A stretch of DNA of 64,000 nucleotides, taken from the NCBI GenBank assembly GCA_963971425.1, contig OZ020521.1, positions 3,288,501 to 3,352,500 on the forward strand, in the 5' to 3' direction. Below are positions 44,476 to 57,824 of this stretch, piece by piece. The translations under genes and the position numbers were made by a program. The first letter of the stretch is position 1. Each line of letters starts with the position of its first letter. The notes under the pieces are model-generated. The model worked only from the letters and a program-made list of their open reading frames with translations. It searched no databases and was not told the origin of the DNA. This DNA comes from Bryoerythrophyllum caledonicum (taxonomy: Eukaryota > Streptophyta > Bryopsida > Pottiales > Pottiaceae).

Positions 44476-45314
44476 TAGGCACGGAATCTTGGTTTGTAGG
44501 TCATTGTTTATTTTGGGATTAGGCCCCCAGTTTGACTTTGATTTTTACTTGATTTTGCCTTAAGATTTGTGTGACTAGGTGCTTTTTGACTTAGCGTATG
44601 CTAGGATGCTAGGACGGCGGCAAGGTTAGTTAATGCCACCGTTTAAGGCTAAGAAGGTATCTTTTGTTTTGTTGGCGTTTGTGTGTTTCCAAGCAGTATA
44701 AAGGAGGTGTCTCTTGATACCTCTCGGCACTCCTTGTTGTGTGTATTCATTTTTAGTTCAATTTTGAACCTATGCTCTCAAAGCCTTCATGGTTGGGGAG
44801 CTCGGGTTCTATACATAACTGTGAGTGCCATTTCAAGTAGTCCGCTCCTTAGTTCATTCTAACAATCACGTTGTTGTTTCCTTGTTCCATCATTTAGAGT
44901 AATTAGGTAGGGTGGGAATCATAGGTGAGACAACGAGGGTGTTAGGAAGTCATGAATCAAATTTGACCATTTGTGGTTTTATCCTTGTTCCATCACATAG
45001 AACTAATTAAGGTAGGATGGAAATAATAGGTGAGACAACAAGTGTTTAAAGAGGAAGAGGGGGGAGTGATACATGATGAAGGAGTCTTGGTATTTCTTGT
45101 GTGATCTATTGGTGACAGTATGTAGCCGATTGTAAAGGCGGACTTTAGATCCTAGATGCATCCAACCTTTGGTCGGATGGTTCATTCATAGGAGCACAAA
45201 TCTACCTTAGCGTCACATCTAGATTCAGTTCTGTCCTTTGTGCGGATGACCATTGGGAATGACTGAACACAAGTCTATAGGGTAAAGACCGAGTTGGACC
45301 TCGTTTGATCCCTT
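44476..45314. repeat. Non-coding stretch with a 108-bp-spaced direct repeat
   Basis: No gene seen. The segment CCTTGTTCCATCA...TAGGTGAGACAAC occurs at about 44880-44936 and again at about 44990-45041, diverged by roughly one base in six. Confidence 0.6.
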
Positions 45315-46743
45315 GTGCATATGTCTATGTCGATTGAACTAGGAATTGCTCTAACAACCCAAATTACCTTTAGAGAAGGAAGCAGATCTAACCTATCCTT
45401 TGTAAGAATGTCTATTTGGCATGTCCTCAGAGCAGAATTCATGGCCATCCACAAAACACTGGAAATTGTGATAACAAAATACAACAATGAACCAGCGCAC
45501 ACATTCACAGACTGCATTAACGCACTATACTTATTACACACCCAAATAAGACACTGTACCCTCCATAATAGCCACCCAGACCAAATCATACCAGAATCAA
45601 TGGTCCAAATGATACTAAAACAAAGACAAATCACAACCCTCCACAAAGTTCGAGCCCATGCCGGTATTGATGGTAAGGAATAAGCATGTAAACTAGCAAA
45701 AGAGGGTAGAGAAAAATCACACAAAAACGCCGAAGACCCACACTAACACGCCCACGCCACCCCAAACTACTTCCAAAAAGAAGACTGGCCCTCCAAAGAA
45801 GACACCGCCGATAAAGGCCCGGTTAGATTCTTGAACAAATACCTCAAAAAACAAGACCTATATCACAACCTCGACACAATCTCAAATAACTTCCCTAACA
45901 TAGAGAAGTGGACTAGTAACAACAATGTAGACAATGAACTCTCTACAAATTTTTGGAAAAACCCCATCATCCCCGACTCACAAATAACATGCCTTATCAA
46001 ATTCCGTACCGGACAATACATGGGAAATGCCCGAAAACAACTCTTCTTTGGAGTAGAAAGATTTCCATCTATAACATGCCCAATATGCACTTCCACGGAT
46101 CCCGGCACATGGCTACATGTTTTATCTAAATGTCATAAGCACCACATACACTCCCTAATTGTCAAAAGACATAACAAAGCCATATGGGAAATCCGTAAAC
46201 TAATCACCTCCCATAACAAATCAAGATGTTTTATCCTCATGAATGCCGGCACCTTTAATAACAACCCACAAGAAAATACAGTTCCACCATGGCTACTTCC
46301 ATGCACATGTGAAACTCAACAATGTCACTGCAATGCTCAACTCAAACCGGACATACTCTACGTTAGAGGCCTACCATACAATGACCCCTCACCCGACCAC
46401 ATAAACCAAGACTACACCATTCAATTCATAGAATTTACATATTGTAATGACAAATTCTCCCTAGAAACAATCGAAAACAAAATACCAACCCCTTATTGAT
46501 GACATCAGTGCCCTCGGATGGAAAGTGGACCCCCTCATTATAATCACAGCTGGCGCTCGTGCCACCACCTTTATCCCATCTATTAAAACCCTAGAAGATA
46601 CCTTCAAAATTCCTATTGATACAATTACAAATATTTTCAAGAATATTAACATAATTTCCATACAACATGCTATGTCTATCCTTTTACATAAACGCAAAAT
46701 TGAAAACAAACAAGCCCTTCCCGATACACAAGACCCCCCATAA
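45315..46743 (+). pseudogene. 5'-truncated LINE: RNase H, Cys/His motif and possible PD-(D/E)XK domain
   Basis: The reverse transcriptase is absent. The piece starts in a type I RNase H: RAEFMAIHKTLEI (catalytic Glu), FTDCINALYLL (Asp) and TLHKVRAHAGIDGKE, then a stop at 45681 and KLAKEGREKSH in the same frame. A 222-codon frame (45831-46499) carries FRTGQYMGNARKQ followed by CPICTSTDPGTWLHVLSKCHKHH, a zf-RVT-like Cys/His motif. After it comes LKPDILYVRG...IQFIEFTYCND, which has the PD...(hhh)E.T layout of PD-(D/E)XK nucleases. The tail continues in another frame (46525-46743, GWKVDPLII and RKIENKQ). No poly(A) or target duplication was found. Confidence 0.75.
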
Positions 46744-46916
46744 AACATTCCCTTCACTTTATTTTTCTTTTTATTAATCCCTGACATTGCGGAACACACC
46801 CTCCTCTTCATCCCTCCCCATTTTCCATGTTTCCCTCTTCTCTCTCTCCTCCTGCTCCCTCCTTCCTCGATTCTCTTTTGATTGGTTGGTTTTGTGGTTT
46901 TTTTTTGGCTACTTGT

Positions 46917-47081
46917 TACATAGTGTCTACCCTCGACAGGAGGAAGTAGTTCCAGCTCACTAATTCCTTGTCCGGTGGGCATGGTCTTAATAGTGGAACG
47001 AACAAACACTTTATTCACACTGGCCTCTTTCGGAGACCGACGTTCTTCTTCTTCTTCTTCTTCTTCTTCTTCTTCTATTTG
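46917..47081 (+). repeat. Dispersed repeat copy 1, ending in (TTC)n
   Basis: About 165 bp, starting CATAGTGTCTACCCT and ending in about 11 TTC units (47044-47076). It is homologous in the same orientation to 58484-58628, which also ends in CTT repeats. A microsatellite tail on a dispersed unit suggests a SINE or a LINE 3' end, but I could not find convincing tRNA-type A and B boxes. Confidence 0.65.
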
Positions 47082-49500
47082 GCATGAAAAGAAGAATTTC
47101 GTTCTTTGAAGGAAAGGAGAAATGTCAGTTATCCCTTGTGCGGATGTCTATGTGGATAAGTTAGATTGTACTCTTTTAGCCGTCACGGTGTAAAAGAAAA
47201 GACTTAGCAGTTCGGATGGTAGGTGGGCGAGCCACCTACTCACCATAAGAGCTGTGCTAGCCCCAAAGATCTAGGTCATTTTTCTCCTTTTAGAGGGGAT
47301 CTCAATGAAACCATAACCATCCAAGTGAGCAAATAGTAGTAGGAGAGAATGTGAGGAAGAGTCATTATCACCGACACAAACACTAAAAGCTCTTTGAGTC
47401 CGCATGCCATACCTTGTGGTGTTATTTCCCTCCCAAGGTAGTGATGTTACTTGGGATGTCTATAATGTACATATATGGCCATGTAAGTAAATCTATCACA
47501 GTAGAACTAACATGACTAAACTTGGTACAGTCTCTTGAAACCAAGGTAAGAGGTGTAAGCCGTCCACTCAGACCTATACTCCCTACATGCAAGCTGGTTT
47601 AACCCCTACTTGCGGTCCCTCGATCTTATACGGTCCGAGTTGGATTCCAAAGACGGGCTCCTTGTGACCTTGGGTTGGACAGTTGGTTTAAATTTAGCCT
47701 AGATCCCGTAATCTAATCATTTTTTTAGTAAGTGGAGAATACCTAGATGTAGGCATATTGTTATTCTTGCAATTCTTGAGGTTCATGTGGGAAAGAATAT
47801 CTTAGGGTATCTTTTGTGTTGAGATGTGAATTCTTACCAACACGTACTGCGACACATAGACTTGCGCAAAAGGTTGCAAAATTACAACAACACTTATAAC
47901 TGTAAAAAGACGACCTTTGAAGCTGAAGGCTACTTATGGCCAAGATTTTAACATTGTAGCTGCTACACAAAATTATAATTTTTGTAGAGTTTTTTTCCAT
48001 GTGTGTGTCCTAGCTTTAAAGGTCAAGCTAGTAATATTGTAATATAATTATCTAAGTAATCTACGTATAAAATAGAGCAAGATTAAATATAGATTGTTCA
48101 AAAACTACCTGGTTGTAAGGTAGTGAAAATGTAAAACTTTGTTGATTGTTTGAATATGATGAATTGAATGCTAAAATTGCATTTCTGAGAGGAAGGATTT
48201 TATTTTTAATTAATTGTTATATATTAACCTCCATCTTTGTAGTAGGGTGTAACCAATAGACTTTATGAATTAAATGAAATAGACATCAATTAATCTAAAA
48301 TCTAAATTTCTAAAGTCAATCAGGATCTATAGATATTAAGTAGAAATATATGCATTAATATAATCCATGAACTATAGATTGGTAGCATGATGTATGATTG
48401 AAAATCCTATCAACGAAGTTAGATCTGTGAAATCAACCAGAGTCTAAGTCGTTTGATTGCACAAACCTGAGTAACACATTCATAATGTATAATTCAGAGA
48501 GGTTGTAAGATTACAAAATTTTTAATAATAGGACAAGAGCAATAGAATTAAAATGTCATTGTAAGGTAAGGCCTAGAGGATTCAAATAAAATTAGACAAT
48601 CTTTTATTATTGAAAGACTTGAAGACATTGTGAAGTCTAAGAGTTGGACAACATTATCAAGAGCGGAATTTAAAAATTGAAGATGCGGGAGTATAGCTGA
48701 TAAGTTTCCTTTTAACTTGATGAGGTAGTGTGTGGTTTTATGATTGATTGAGAGTAGAATTTACATTGTAAATATAGAATTTATTGTTAGCCTATCTTTA
48801 ATAGATGAAATTATCATACTTCTTAACCCAAATTCAAGATAATCTGAACAAACCCTTACAGTAATTAGATAACTTTTCTTCACTATTTGACCTTAGTCAT
48901 AAATGTTAGACAAAACAACTCTCCTAAAAGAACCATCATACTACAAATTCTTGAGTTTGTTTTGTTCTACAAATTTTCACAATTTTAGGTGCCTATGACA
49001 AGTCAAATTCTCTTAAGCGCTGACAAAGTGGACGCCAATTTTGCGCAATGTTGTTTACATCAAAGCGCTTTAGTAATTGCATTTCTTTTTCAATTTGATT
49101 CACCAAAAACTCTTCAATTTTTTGACAAGTTTACATCACTAAGGATTGCCCTTGCCAATGTAAAAGATAAGAGATAAAGTAGTTAAAAATAAGAGATATT
49201 TAAGAGATATTTAAGAGATAAAGTAGTTAAAAATAAGTCAGCAAAACAATTATCATAATTTTTTAAAATTATCACATAATTTAATATCATAAGTCTGTAC
49301 AAAAATCAGCTATTATGGAGAAAGAACTAGAATTCTCTTGATATGAAGAATATTCACATACAAAAATGTTAAGTAGTATAAAACAAATCCTTCTTTGAAA
49401 TCTAATGATCTTTTTATTACTTTGCAAATATAAAAATGAAAGTTTAGAATTCATACAACTTCAATGTGATGAAATAATGTTGCTTTCAAAACATGGAGTA
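47082..49500. other. Intergenic, no gene seen
   Basis: AT-rich, without domains on either strand. A short tandem duplication containing AGAGATAAAGTAGTTAAAAATAAG lies at about 49168-49237. The part nearest 50 kb is probably the 3' untranslated region or downstream flank of villin. Confidence 0.6.
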
Positions 49501-50215
49501 ACATAACATGATCATCTTCACAGAAAAACCATAATTCAGTTGTTACAAAAATAATCGTTAAGATACTCAGAAGGCGTCTCAACGTAGCTGGTACAGTTCC
49601 AAGTTATTTCATCAGAATCGAAGCAGCGACCTCAAGCTTGAAGAATTTCATAGAAACCATTATGACATGTAAAGGCTACTTCAATTAAAAGAGATAAAAC
49701 AAGTAAAAGCTTCCCGAAAACCCTACACCTAAAACTCGACACCGAAAAACCCTAAACCTGGTGCACATGAATATGAAACACCTCCAGCAGTGATCATGAT
49801 GTGTATTTCAAGTCGAGTACATAGCCACTACCTTTGCTAACCTACGTAGGTTTACCCGAATGACCAAATAATCTAGAGCCTCTCAAATGACAAGTTGAAC
49901 TCAAGCATTTACCGATTTTCCCCCATGAACTTGGGCAGTACTGTGTTTCTAGTAAATATGGATAGCGGAAAAAACTGTACACAAAGTAACGTAACGACAG
50001 ACTTGGGATTCACTACTTTCAAGTGAAAAACGACTGATTTGAAGAGATATGGTACTATCACAGGTTATCAATAATCTTTAGTTTGGGAAATATTCCAAAG
50101 CTTGATTTACATATCGGGTGAGAGAGAGACACACCCTTACTACTGTTATTACATCTTACAGATGAAACAAACATACCTGAGCTCTTCTTCACATGGTACA
50201 CGAATAACGATGACC

Positions 50216-53200
50216 CTAAAAGAGCTGCAAATTGCGTTTGCGTTGGTCCTGTTTCCACTTGGGCATCTCATAAAACTGCGTTCTGGACATTCCGAACAGC
50301 TTCTCAAAATCTTCGGGAGATAAGTACGCCTGCACACGATAGATAGCCAATTAGTTGGGAATCAACAATAGTAACTAAACACGCTTAATTAGTTTTGTAA
50401 AACTCTAAACGAAACATCAATTGATCATATGGTAAATGCCCCGTTATAGTCTAGGAACCACGGTAATCATGTATGGCTTTGTTTAGCATGTACTACCTCC
50501 TTTCTTTTTATGTTGATTTTTGGAGCAGGATCTGTGGACGTTGATTTCAAGCGGTCATAGCTGAAAAATTCTGTGATTTCTTCCCCTTCATCCCCTCCAT
50601 CTTCAGATTTTGAGCTTGTTGTCGATTCTGTGTCTCCGGTTGCTTCTAATTTTGTAAACGGTGAGCTCCCGGCAACCCAATCAGCATCCACTACAAAGAG
50701 CAAAACGAGAATGAAAATGATATAAGTTGAGTACCACGTCTAACAAAAGTTCTTATATCTTGCACTACTATCAATCATCATTAAAATAGTCAAATGTCAC
50801 CCAATCAATCGCACAACAAGTAGAGCCATAGTGTGATGCAACCCAAATACGGTAGTTGCGCTTACCTTTTTCTGTTGAGGCTGATGATGATTTTGTGCCA
50901 AGCATGAAGGATAGAGCTGCCATAGCGGCAGCTCGTTGCGAGTTGGCAGTTGATGGTCGATGAAACTTAGGACTCACTGGAGCCGATGCCGAGTTCTGGT
51001 TGATAACAGCTTGGACAGCCTTGGTCAGCTTTCCTTCTGAAGTCAATTGCGAGGAAAGAGCTGCCATGGCTGCAGCCCTCTGTGTAGACGTATCTTTGGC
51101 GCCAACTGAAGAACTTGGGGTAAGTCGTTTTTGCGGTTTCTGAAACAGTTGGGCAAAATGTCAAAGTCGTACATGAAGATTTTTGAAACCAAAGTTAAAA
51201 TAAGCTAACACTTAAGAAAAAATGTTACCTCTGGAGGAGCACGTCGCCCTTGGATGCTTGCAAGCTTTCGTGCGTATGCGTCTCCATCGACCTGTCAACC
51301 CTCAGATGCTTCAGAAATGTGCCCACTTGTGTACATCTAGATATTTGTAAAAATATTTAACGAATATAAATATTCCGCACTGATTCTGATAAGGAATGCC
51401 TCATACATCTGACAGTGCTATAAAGGATTGAAAAGATGAAACAACAGCTAGTATTATGTATCGAAAAGTAGAGGAAGCAGAGGAAGCTTTGACACTCACA
51501 TTGACTTTGCTGGGATCCCATGAGAAGAAGGTGGTAAAAAACGTCGGCTCGTTGCCTTCTGTAAAGATGAAGATGGGAATATCTGGTAGTCTCCCATCCA
51601 ACTTTACGGCTCGTTCAACATATTTCTGCGTGTAAGAATTGAGATTCACGTCAATGCTAAAATTAGCAACAACTCTTGGAACTGTGCCAAGAACAATAAA
51701 TAATGAAACAGCAGTCTGGGATTTTGAAATTTCATTTGTAAAGAGAATAAGACACACTACCTTCGCAATGTCTAAGGCATGTTCTTTTTCATCCGCGCTC
51801 GTCTTCTGGCCAACCCACTCGTAAATAGCATTATTACAGTCCACGATCATGACTTCGTCAGTCAGAAGATCGTCCTGTGTGAAGTTATGCACTTCGGTTA
51901 CCTGCACAATTCTCGCCTCAGAATACAAATACAAACAAAGCTATCTCGACATAAGACCATAACTTCAGAAGCATGCCAAAATAAGTTTATCTTCAAATAA
52001 AGCTGAAGCAATATTACAAGGAAGAGATATGGGTCATTACCTTCAAATTCCCTGAACGTCGATGATCCACGGACATGCCATCAGAAATATGTAGGGTGAG
52101 AATATTGCACAGTACAGTTTACTAGAACAAACATTTTCATGTTCCGTTTTATGATTGACAAGCTCAATCTACATCACTCCACCAACTAAATTACAACGAG
52201 ACCCCACAGAATGTAATAATGAATAAAGTACAGAAATGGGATAAAGCAGAAAGAGTTGATCTACTGTTAGATACTACAAACCTTATTATGATTGATGCTA
52301 CAATCTTGCAAAGGCCTCACCTTGTGAAAAACTGCATGTATACAACCTTGAATCCTTAGGACCATCCTTTGGATCCCGATGGCCTGCATATTTTCGTTTT
52401 CCCCCAAGAGAACTCCAAAAGAGGGGAGGCTCTAAACTTTCTTTCACAGGCCTTGCTAAAACACCAGGCTGCACAGTCAAATAGAGGTTGAGAAGTTAGG
52501 AAAATATTGAACCATGCTTTTCCATAAAGACACAAGCAGCTATGCTCTTGAGCATGAACCCGAGTTTGAAGTATGAGGATTCTTGCTTCAAATCCTTAAA
52601 TCTAGCATATCTTAGCCCACCTTCAAAACTTCTGCCACACGCAGAACAGCCTTCTGACTCTCAGCAGTACTCAGGTTGCCTGACCAGGCATACAACTTCG
52701 AGTTGGTTTGAAGCAGGAAGCAGTCAGAGGAGTTGAGTGAAGCTGCTAACTGCAAACAAAGGAATAAAATTTTATTCAGAATACCTGGTTCATGAAGTAA
52801 ACACGTCCTCCGTAATGATGAGATAAACGAAGGAAGTATCTCTAAGCTTAAACATCACATTATTTACCGGGTCTACTTGTACAGCCAGCACAATGTGCGG
52901 ACCAGCAGCTCGCACCCGCACCAACATTATTGGATTCTCTTTGTGACCTGTAGTATGATGTTCCTGCCATAGGATGGAAAAGAGCAAACCGTTGGTATGC
53001 GAAAAAGAAGTTCATAATACACGCAAGGCGAATTTCTCATCATGCAAATGTTCTCACCAACCAGTGCCTAGCATACTAGTATATTCAAGAACAATGCTAG
53101 ATAGGTTATGGCAAAACAGTTGACAAACCTTCATTATGCACATGCATTTAAACAGCGCCAAGAACTGAATGGGCTCCTTCCCTTGAGTAATTAAAACCTG

Positions 53201-56200
53201 TCATGGATACAGGCGTTCACGTCACATGCACTGTAGGCACAAATACAAACACAAACACCACACAACTACTAGCACTACTTTTTTCTGAAGTAAGACAAAT
53301 AGCCTTTGAGACGTCACAATCAGAACCAAAAAACAAGCGCAATTTGGACGTCAAACATGCTAAATTGAGAAAAACCATCCCAAAGTATGCGAGTAAACAT
53401 AAAAAAGCTACAATGGATCGAAATAATGACAATTACAGCATCAACTACACTGTATGCTGACAATATTTACACAGTACTTCGCAAGTTCCAAAATTGTTGG
53501 AGCTACGATCAAGTATTATCTATCCAAAAATAAAGAGGTGTTACCTCCACTGCACGTCCTTTAAGTCCTGAATTCATGTCAGTCATGACCTTCAACGACA
53601 AAGCTTTGTCCTCCTGCATATCAGGAATCTACTTAATAACAGTAAAAAAGCTTAGTTCATGTTACACATTCACAAAGCATATACAAATGGTCTGAAGAGC
53701 CTAAAGTTAAGACAGTGATATTCCAGTAAAAACACAGACCTCCACCTTCCATGAAAAGGTCTTAGTCAATTAGGCCATTGATCTTCCAAATCTGCACTTA
53801 CCGGAGAGGCGTGTCGGCTAATCCAATTGCAGAGAAGGTACTCCTCTTTTCGTTCTTCTCCTTGATATGTATAAAGCACAATGTAGCAGCTGCAGTCATA
53901 GAACTTTCCAACGTCCTCAGCAGCAACTTCTTTCTTTACCCCGCCTCCCACCCTCCACACCTGCGAAAGTGGAAACCGTTCAAGTGTGAGCAACTCGAAA
54001 GGACGAGTTTCCAATAAAACCAGCAAAGATATCACATGAAGGGAATCAGAATCGAAGAGTTACTATGAAACTACTAAAAACTTCGAAAATATATTAATGT
54101 AAACCAAACCTCAATGTTGCCACTCAAATTCGGAAGTGGTGGGAGCTCTTCTTTGATAGGTGAACCTTTGAGAATACCCTTTGTATTAAGGCCTTGCTGC
54201 TTCAACAATGCTGTCACAATCACAACATCAGTTCTGTGAGAATGATTGTCCAAGATATCAATATAATTGTACAAATTTTGCATAATTGCAAGCATATGTA
54301 ACATGATAAAAACATATATCTAAAGAATTTTGCACAATTAACTAAAGAAGTGAAGTAATGAAATTAAACGCGGTATTGATTTCTTCGAGTGATACTTGTC
54401 ATGATCCTTAGATGTAACATAATTGGTAAATATGACAGGCAGATCAAAGCAAAAAGGTCGGGGAATTCAGCATACCGGTACCTGCAACTTTGCCTCTTCC
54501 TTCTTCAGAGACAGGGTGCTGTCCATTAAATGACCACTTGTCAAAATATGAACGAAACTCTAATGTTTCAAATCCCTCGATGATCCGGGTGATCTGTGTC
54601 TGCTTCGGCCTTTTTTGATCAGTGATTAAACCCTGCAAATATGGAGTACAAATTTCACACTCTGGTTGGCAAATTCTGTGCACATTGCACATCGATGTTT
54701 CACATTTTAAAATACAAGAAAAACTATAGTACATACCATTCGAACTAGATGCCAAAAAAACTTACCTCGACAGTTGAAACAGCAGACTTTCTTGCATCGA
54801 GCGATGTGTTGCGACCTGCCCATATATATAGCTCAGTACAACAGTCGAGCAGAAAGCACTTGCTGCTGTCCAACATGTCTTTAGAGGTTTCCACCTCCTT
54901 GAAGCTCCCTTCTATAATACTGTAGTACCCAATGCCCACAAACAGCCATCAGTAACAGTCTGCACTGCATACAGGGCTATAAATCGTACACAATCCAAAG
55001 GAAATCTTATCTAAACGAGTTGTAGGAATTAGAAGGCAAGGATGCAATGCAGCATGATTGAATTCAGTGACAGAAAAACGTTCACATACCACGACAGCTT
55101 AGGCTTGGCCAACGCTGGGGCATCATCTGTCACAGCGGCTTTTTTCGTAAGGGGAGCAAAGCCACCAAATAGGACCCAAAACTGACCTGTGTCTGCTTCG
55201 GACCCGAGCGTACCGTCGTCTGCCACAGCATTGCTAAACAAGTGAGGCTCGCATAACTCATATTGTATCTGAGAAAGAAAACATCAAAGGAATTTCTATC
55301 GTCTTCAAACAAAGTATACTACAAAGTATACTACAATCTGATTCACAGCATTTGGGAAGCACAACTCAGCAACTCCAGAGTATTACATGACATTTAGAAT
55401 AGCTCTGATATTCACCTATAATAATGACTTCGCACTTTCCATCATGATATATATCCTTAATATACTGCACAACTTCTAGAGCTTTTCCTCTTTCTTGAAT
55501 GCTGGACGTCTCCCCATTGAACTGGAAGATGGTTGTTTGCGTGTCCAGAACAAAAACGTCGTCATGGTTGAGTGAGGACCGAGAAAAGGGCACCTGTCAT
55601 GGGAAAGGCGGTCGAGAAATGGTTCAGCTCAAAAACTCCACAGCTTAAAATTATAAATCCAGGATGCAACAAATAGAATCGCAAGGCGTAGAATTTCTTG
55701 AGACCTGTGATACTCGAACAGCTCGCCTCCCTTTCACAATGAACAGACGAGGCTCAACCTTCTCAACCTCCACTTCCTTGAATCCGGACGCAACACCGCC
55801 TTCCAAGGGTATGATACATGGCTTGAAATAAGATAGGAAAAGATCTGTCTCGTGTTCCTGAGTTTCCCTGTATTGGACCGCGCGACCACCCAAAGCAGCA
55901 TCTAGCTCAACTGTTTTGATTGCTGCAGTACCAGCCTCATCCTATAAGACAGAACCAACACGTAACTACTTATGTTATGTCAGACGCTGTACTATTTACC
56001 TTTACCTTCTGAATACTTTAGCTTTAGCATCGTAAGGATTTCTTCACGCCACAGCTTTACAGCAATCTAGTAATCACGGTACCTGACTTGTGTCTTTTCC
56101 AAGCCAAAAGTGAATGTCGAAGTGAAATCCTCCACTCTTAAGTGCTGTAGTCTGTTACAAAAGGAGCAACAACTGCTTTAAGAACCACTTTTGATACAAA

Positions 56201-56563
56201 AGTTTGTCACAAAGTTGAGGTCAAAATATCGTGAAAATCACAGGAAGAGTTGTCCTATATAGACAGGAGTAGAACTCAAAGAGAAGCAGAAGTATTACCC
56301 TGAGCACAATGTAAGAATCTCCTGAGTAAAATTTTCCATACGACTCCTTAGGTAGGGGCACTGGTTTGAAATTTTCAACGCGCCATATATCCATTCCTCT
56401 GAGGACAAAGTCAAGGGAAAACGCTTGCCTCGAGGCCAGTGCATTACTATTCCAACTAAAATTCTGCGTACCATTTAGATTAGATTCACGAAAAGAAATT
56501 GCAAGTAATGGTTGGATACGGCTTCTGTCCAGCTCCATGAAAAGCAACGTCGACATTCTTCAT
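50216..56563 (-). CDS. VLN: Villin, actin-bundling protein (22 coding exons, 918 aa)
   Basis: Plant villins cap, sever and bundle actin filaments in the cytoplasm. Coding exons in order: 56563-56520, 56398-56299, 56151-56083, 55941-55705, 55593-55416, 55219-55090, 54919-54766, 54632-54482, 54210-54110, 53960-53802, 53613-53545, 53197-53129, 52963-52868, 52749-52621, 52468-52321, 52051-52041, 51901-51761, 51625-51500, 51291-51229, 51139-50866, 50690-50497, 50329-50216. All junctions are GT-AG, and the 2,757 nt stay in frame from ATG to TAG. Six gelsolin repeats are followed by a headpiece. Landmarks are [86 protein letters not shown], and the headpiece [13 protein letters not shown] / [16 protein letters not shown]. 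The linker repeats [10 protein letters not shown] twice. Start chosen because it leads directly into the conserved N-terminus. Length is normal for the family. Confidence 0.95.
52041..52051 (-). other. 11-nt microexon of villin
   Basis: GGAATTTGAAG lies between a ...TTCAG acceptor and a GTAATG donor. It completes the codons G-N-L-K between SFSQ and VTEVHNF. Without it the frame breaks (148 + 141 nt are not in phase) and a conserved stretch (in other villins roughly G-K-F-E) is missing. Confidence 0.88.
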
Positions 56564-57770
56564 TGACACAGCCATCAGGCCGCTCCTCAAAATCAATATT
56601 AAGTCTTGAAATGGATCTCAAATTAACATGCATAATCGTGTGGCAGGTACTTAGGCTCTCTGCACGCGCACCTGCAAAGGCAAGGAAACATAATTACGAA
56701 ATAACTAGACAGAAATGGATGGAGTGTAGAACATCTACTTAAGCCAAGAATCTCCATTCCTCACCGCAGATTTAAGCGACTCACGCTAATCTCACAAAGA
56801 AAATTAGTTAGCGAGCTTGATCAGTAGACCTCAAATTCAAAGCGGTTCGATCGGAGAGCCTCATCAGCTGAAAATCACTGCGTAATTGCAAGAGAACATA
56901 GTAAAGCGCCAGCACAAAGATAACCTAATCGCACCGAGCAACGAACTCAATGCTACCGAATCAGCGCAAAAGTTTGCCCTAAATGCCGATTAGCATGAGA
57001 AGATGCAACATCGATCCTCGAACAGCACAAAGCAAACTAAGACGTGTGCTAAAATAGTTTAAAACCGCATCAAAACTGCTATTTACGATCTAAAACGGCG
57101 CTAGCAGCAACTTTGTCACCGATGGCAATCCTCGCTCAAAGGATCACGATTATCGAAGGCATCACTCAAGGAGAAGAACGATACAAGGACAAGCCTCTCA
57201 GACCGATCCACTCCTCTCACCAAAAAAAAAAAAGCTGCCTCTCTATACACGAAACGTACCGCAAGTGTGGTCTCCAAACGCGCAAACGCAGATCGCCACC
57301 AATCCAGTGTTGCCTCAAAACCCCGGGCGTGGAGGTACTCGTTGGACGCAGAATCGGAGCGGGACGGACCAGGTCAAGGAGAAGCAGCAAGCGAGTGCGC
57401 GAGAAAGATGCGAGCAGCACGGGACGGAGGCGTGCGAGAGCGCGAGAGTGACGATTTCCAGTCTGGCTGTCCAGCTCCGCAACTTGATGTTGTTTGGTGG
57501 AGTCGTTCGGGCCGGTTGAGTTTACCCGGTGGGCCGTGGGCCCCGCTCCAGCGCAGGGGTTTTGCGGAGCCATCATTGGACGATGGACGGAAGTGTCGGC
57601 TCCGCGCTTCGTTCCTCGTTCCTCGCCCTTCCACGCCTTCGGGTTTCTTTCCTTATCTCTCTCCACTGGTGCTGCTGTAAAATGTAAATGTTGTCTTTTC
57701 CTCTCCGGACCTGACCCTGGCATTTTGTCACCTGCTGTGTCATACCCTGCGCAGCGATCAGTTTCGTACA
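56564..57770 (-). promoter_or_regulatory. Villin upstream region (5' UTR and probable promoter)
   Basis: No other gene was found here. About 57200-57700 is GC- and CpG-rich compared with all its surroundings, as expected for a promoter or first-exon region. A transcription start near 57.2-57.5 kb on the minus strand is an inference from composition. An untranslated first intron is possible between there and the ATG. Confidence 0.45.
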
Positions 57771-57824
57771 TAATTCATTCAAAAACAGAGAATGTCCATA
57801 AAAATTGGAAAGTTCAAGAGATTT

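Noticed and set aside
48989-49177. Small 62-codon plus-strand frame near 49.1 kb as a gene
   Set aside because: No motif, AT-rich context and no supporting signal; likely chance.
55220-55276. Villin exon extended to the upstream CTCAG acceptor ([14 protein letters not shown] segment)
   Set aside because: That join breaks the frame. The downstream acceptor (GTGGCAG) restores the phase and the conserved CEV-III-DDG stretch.
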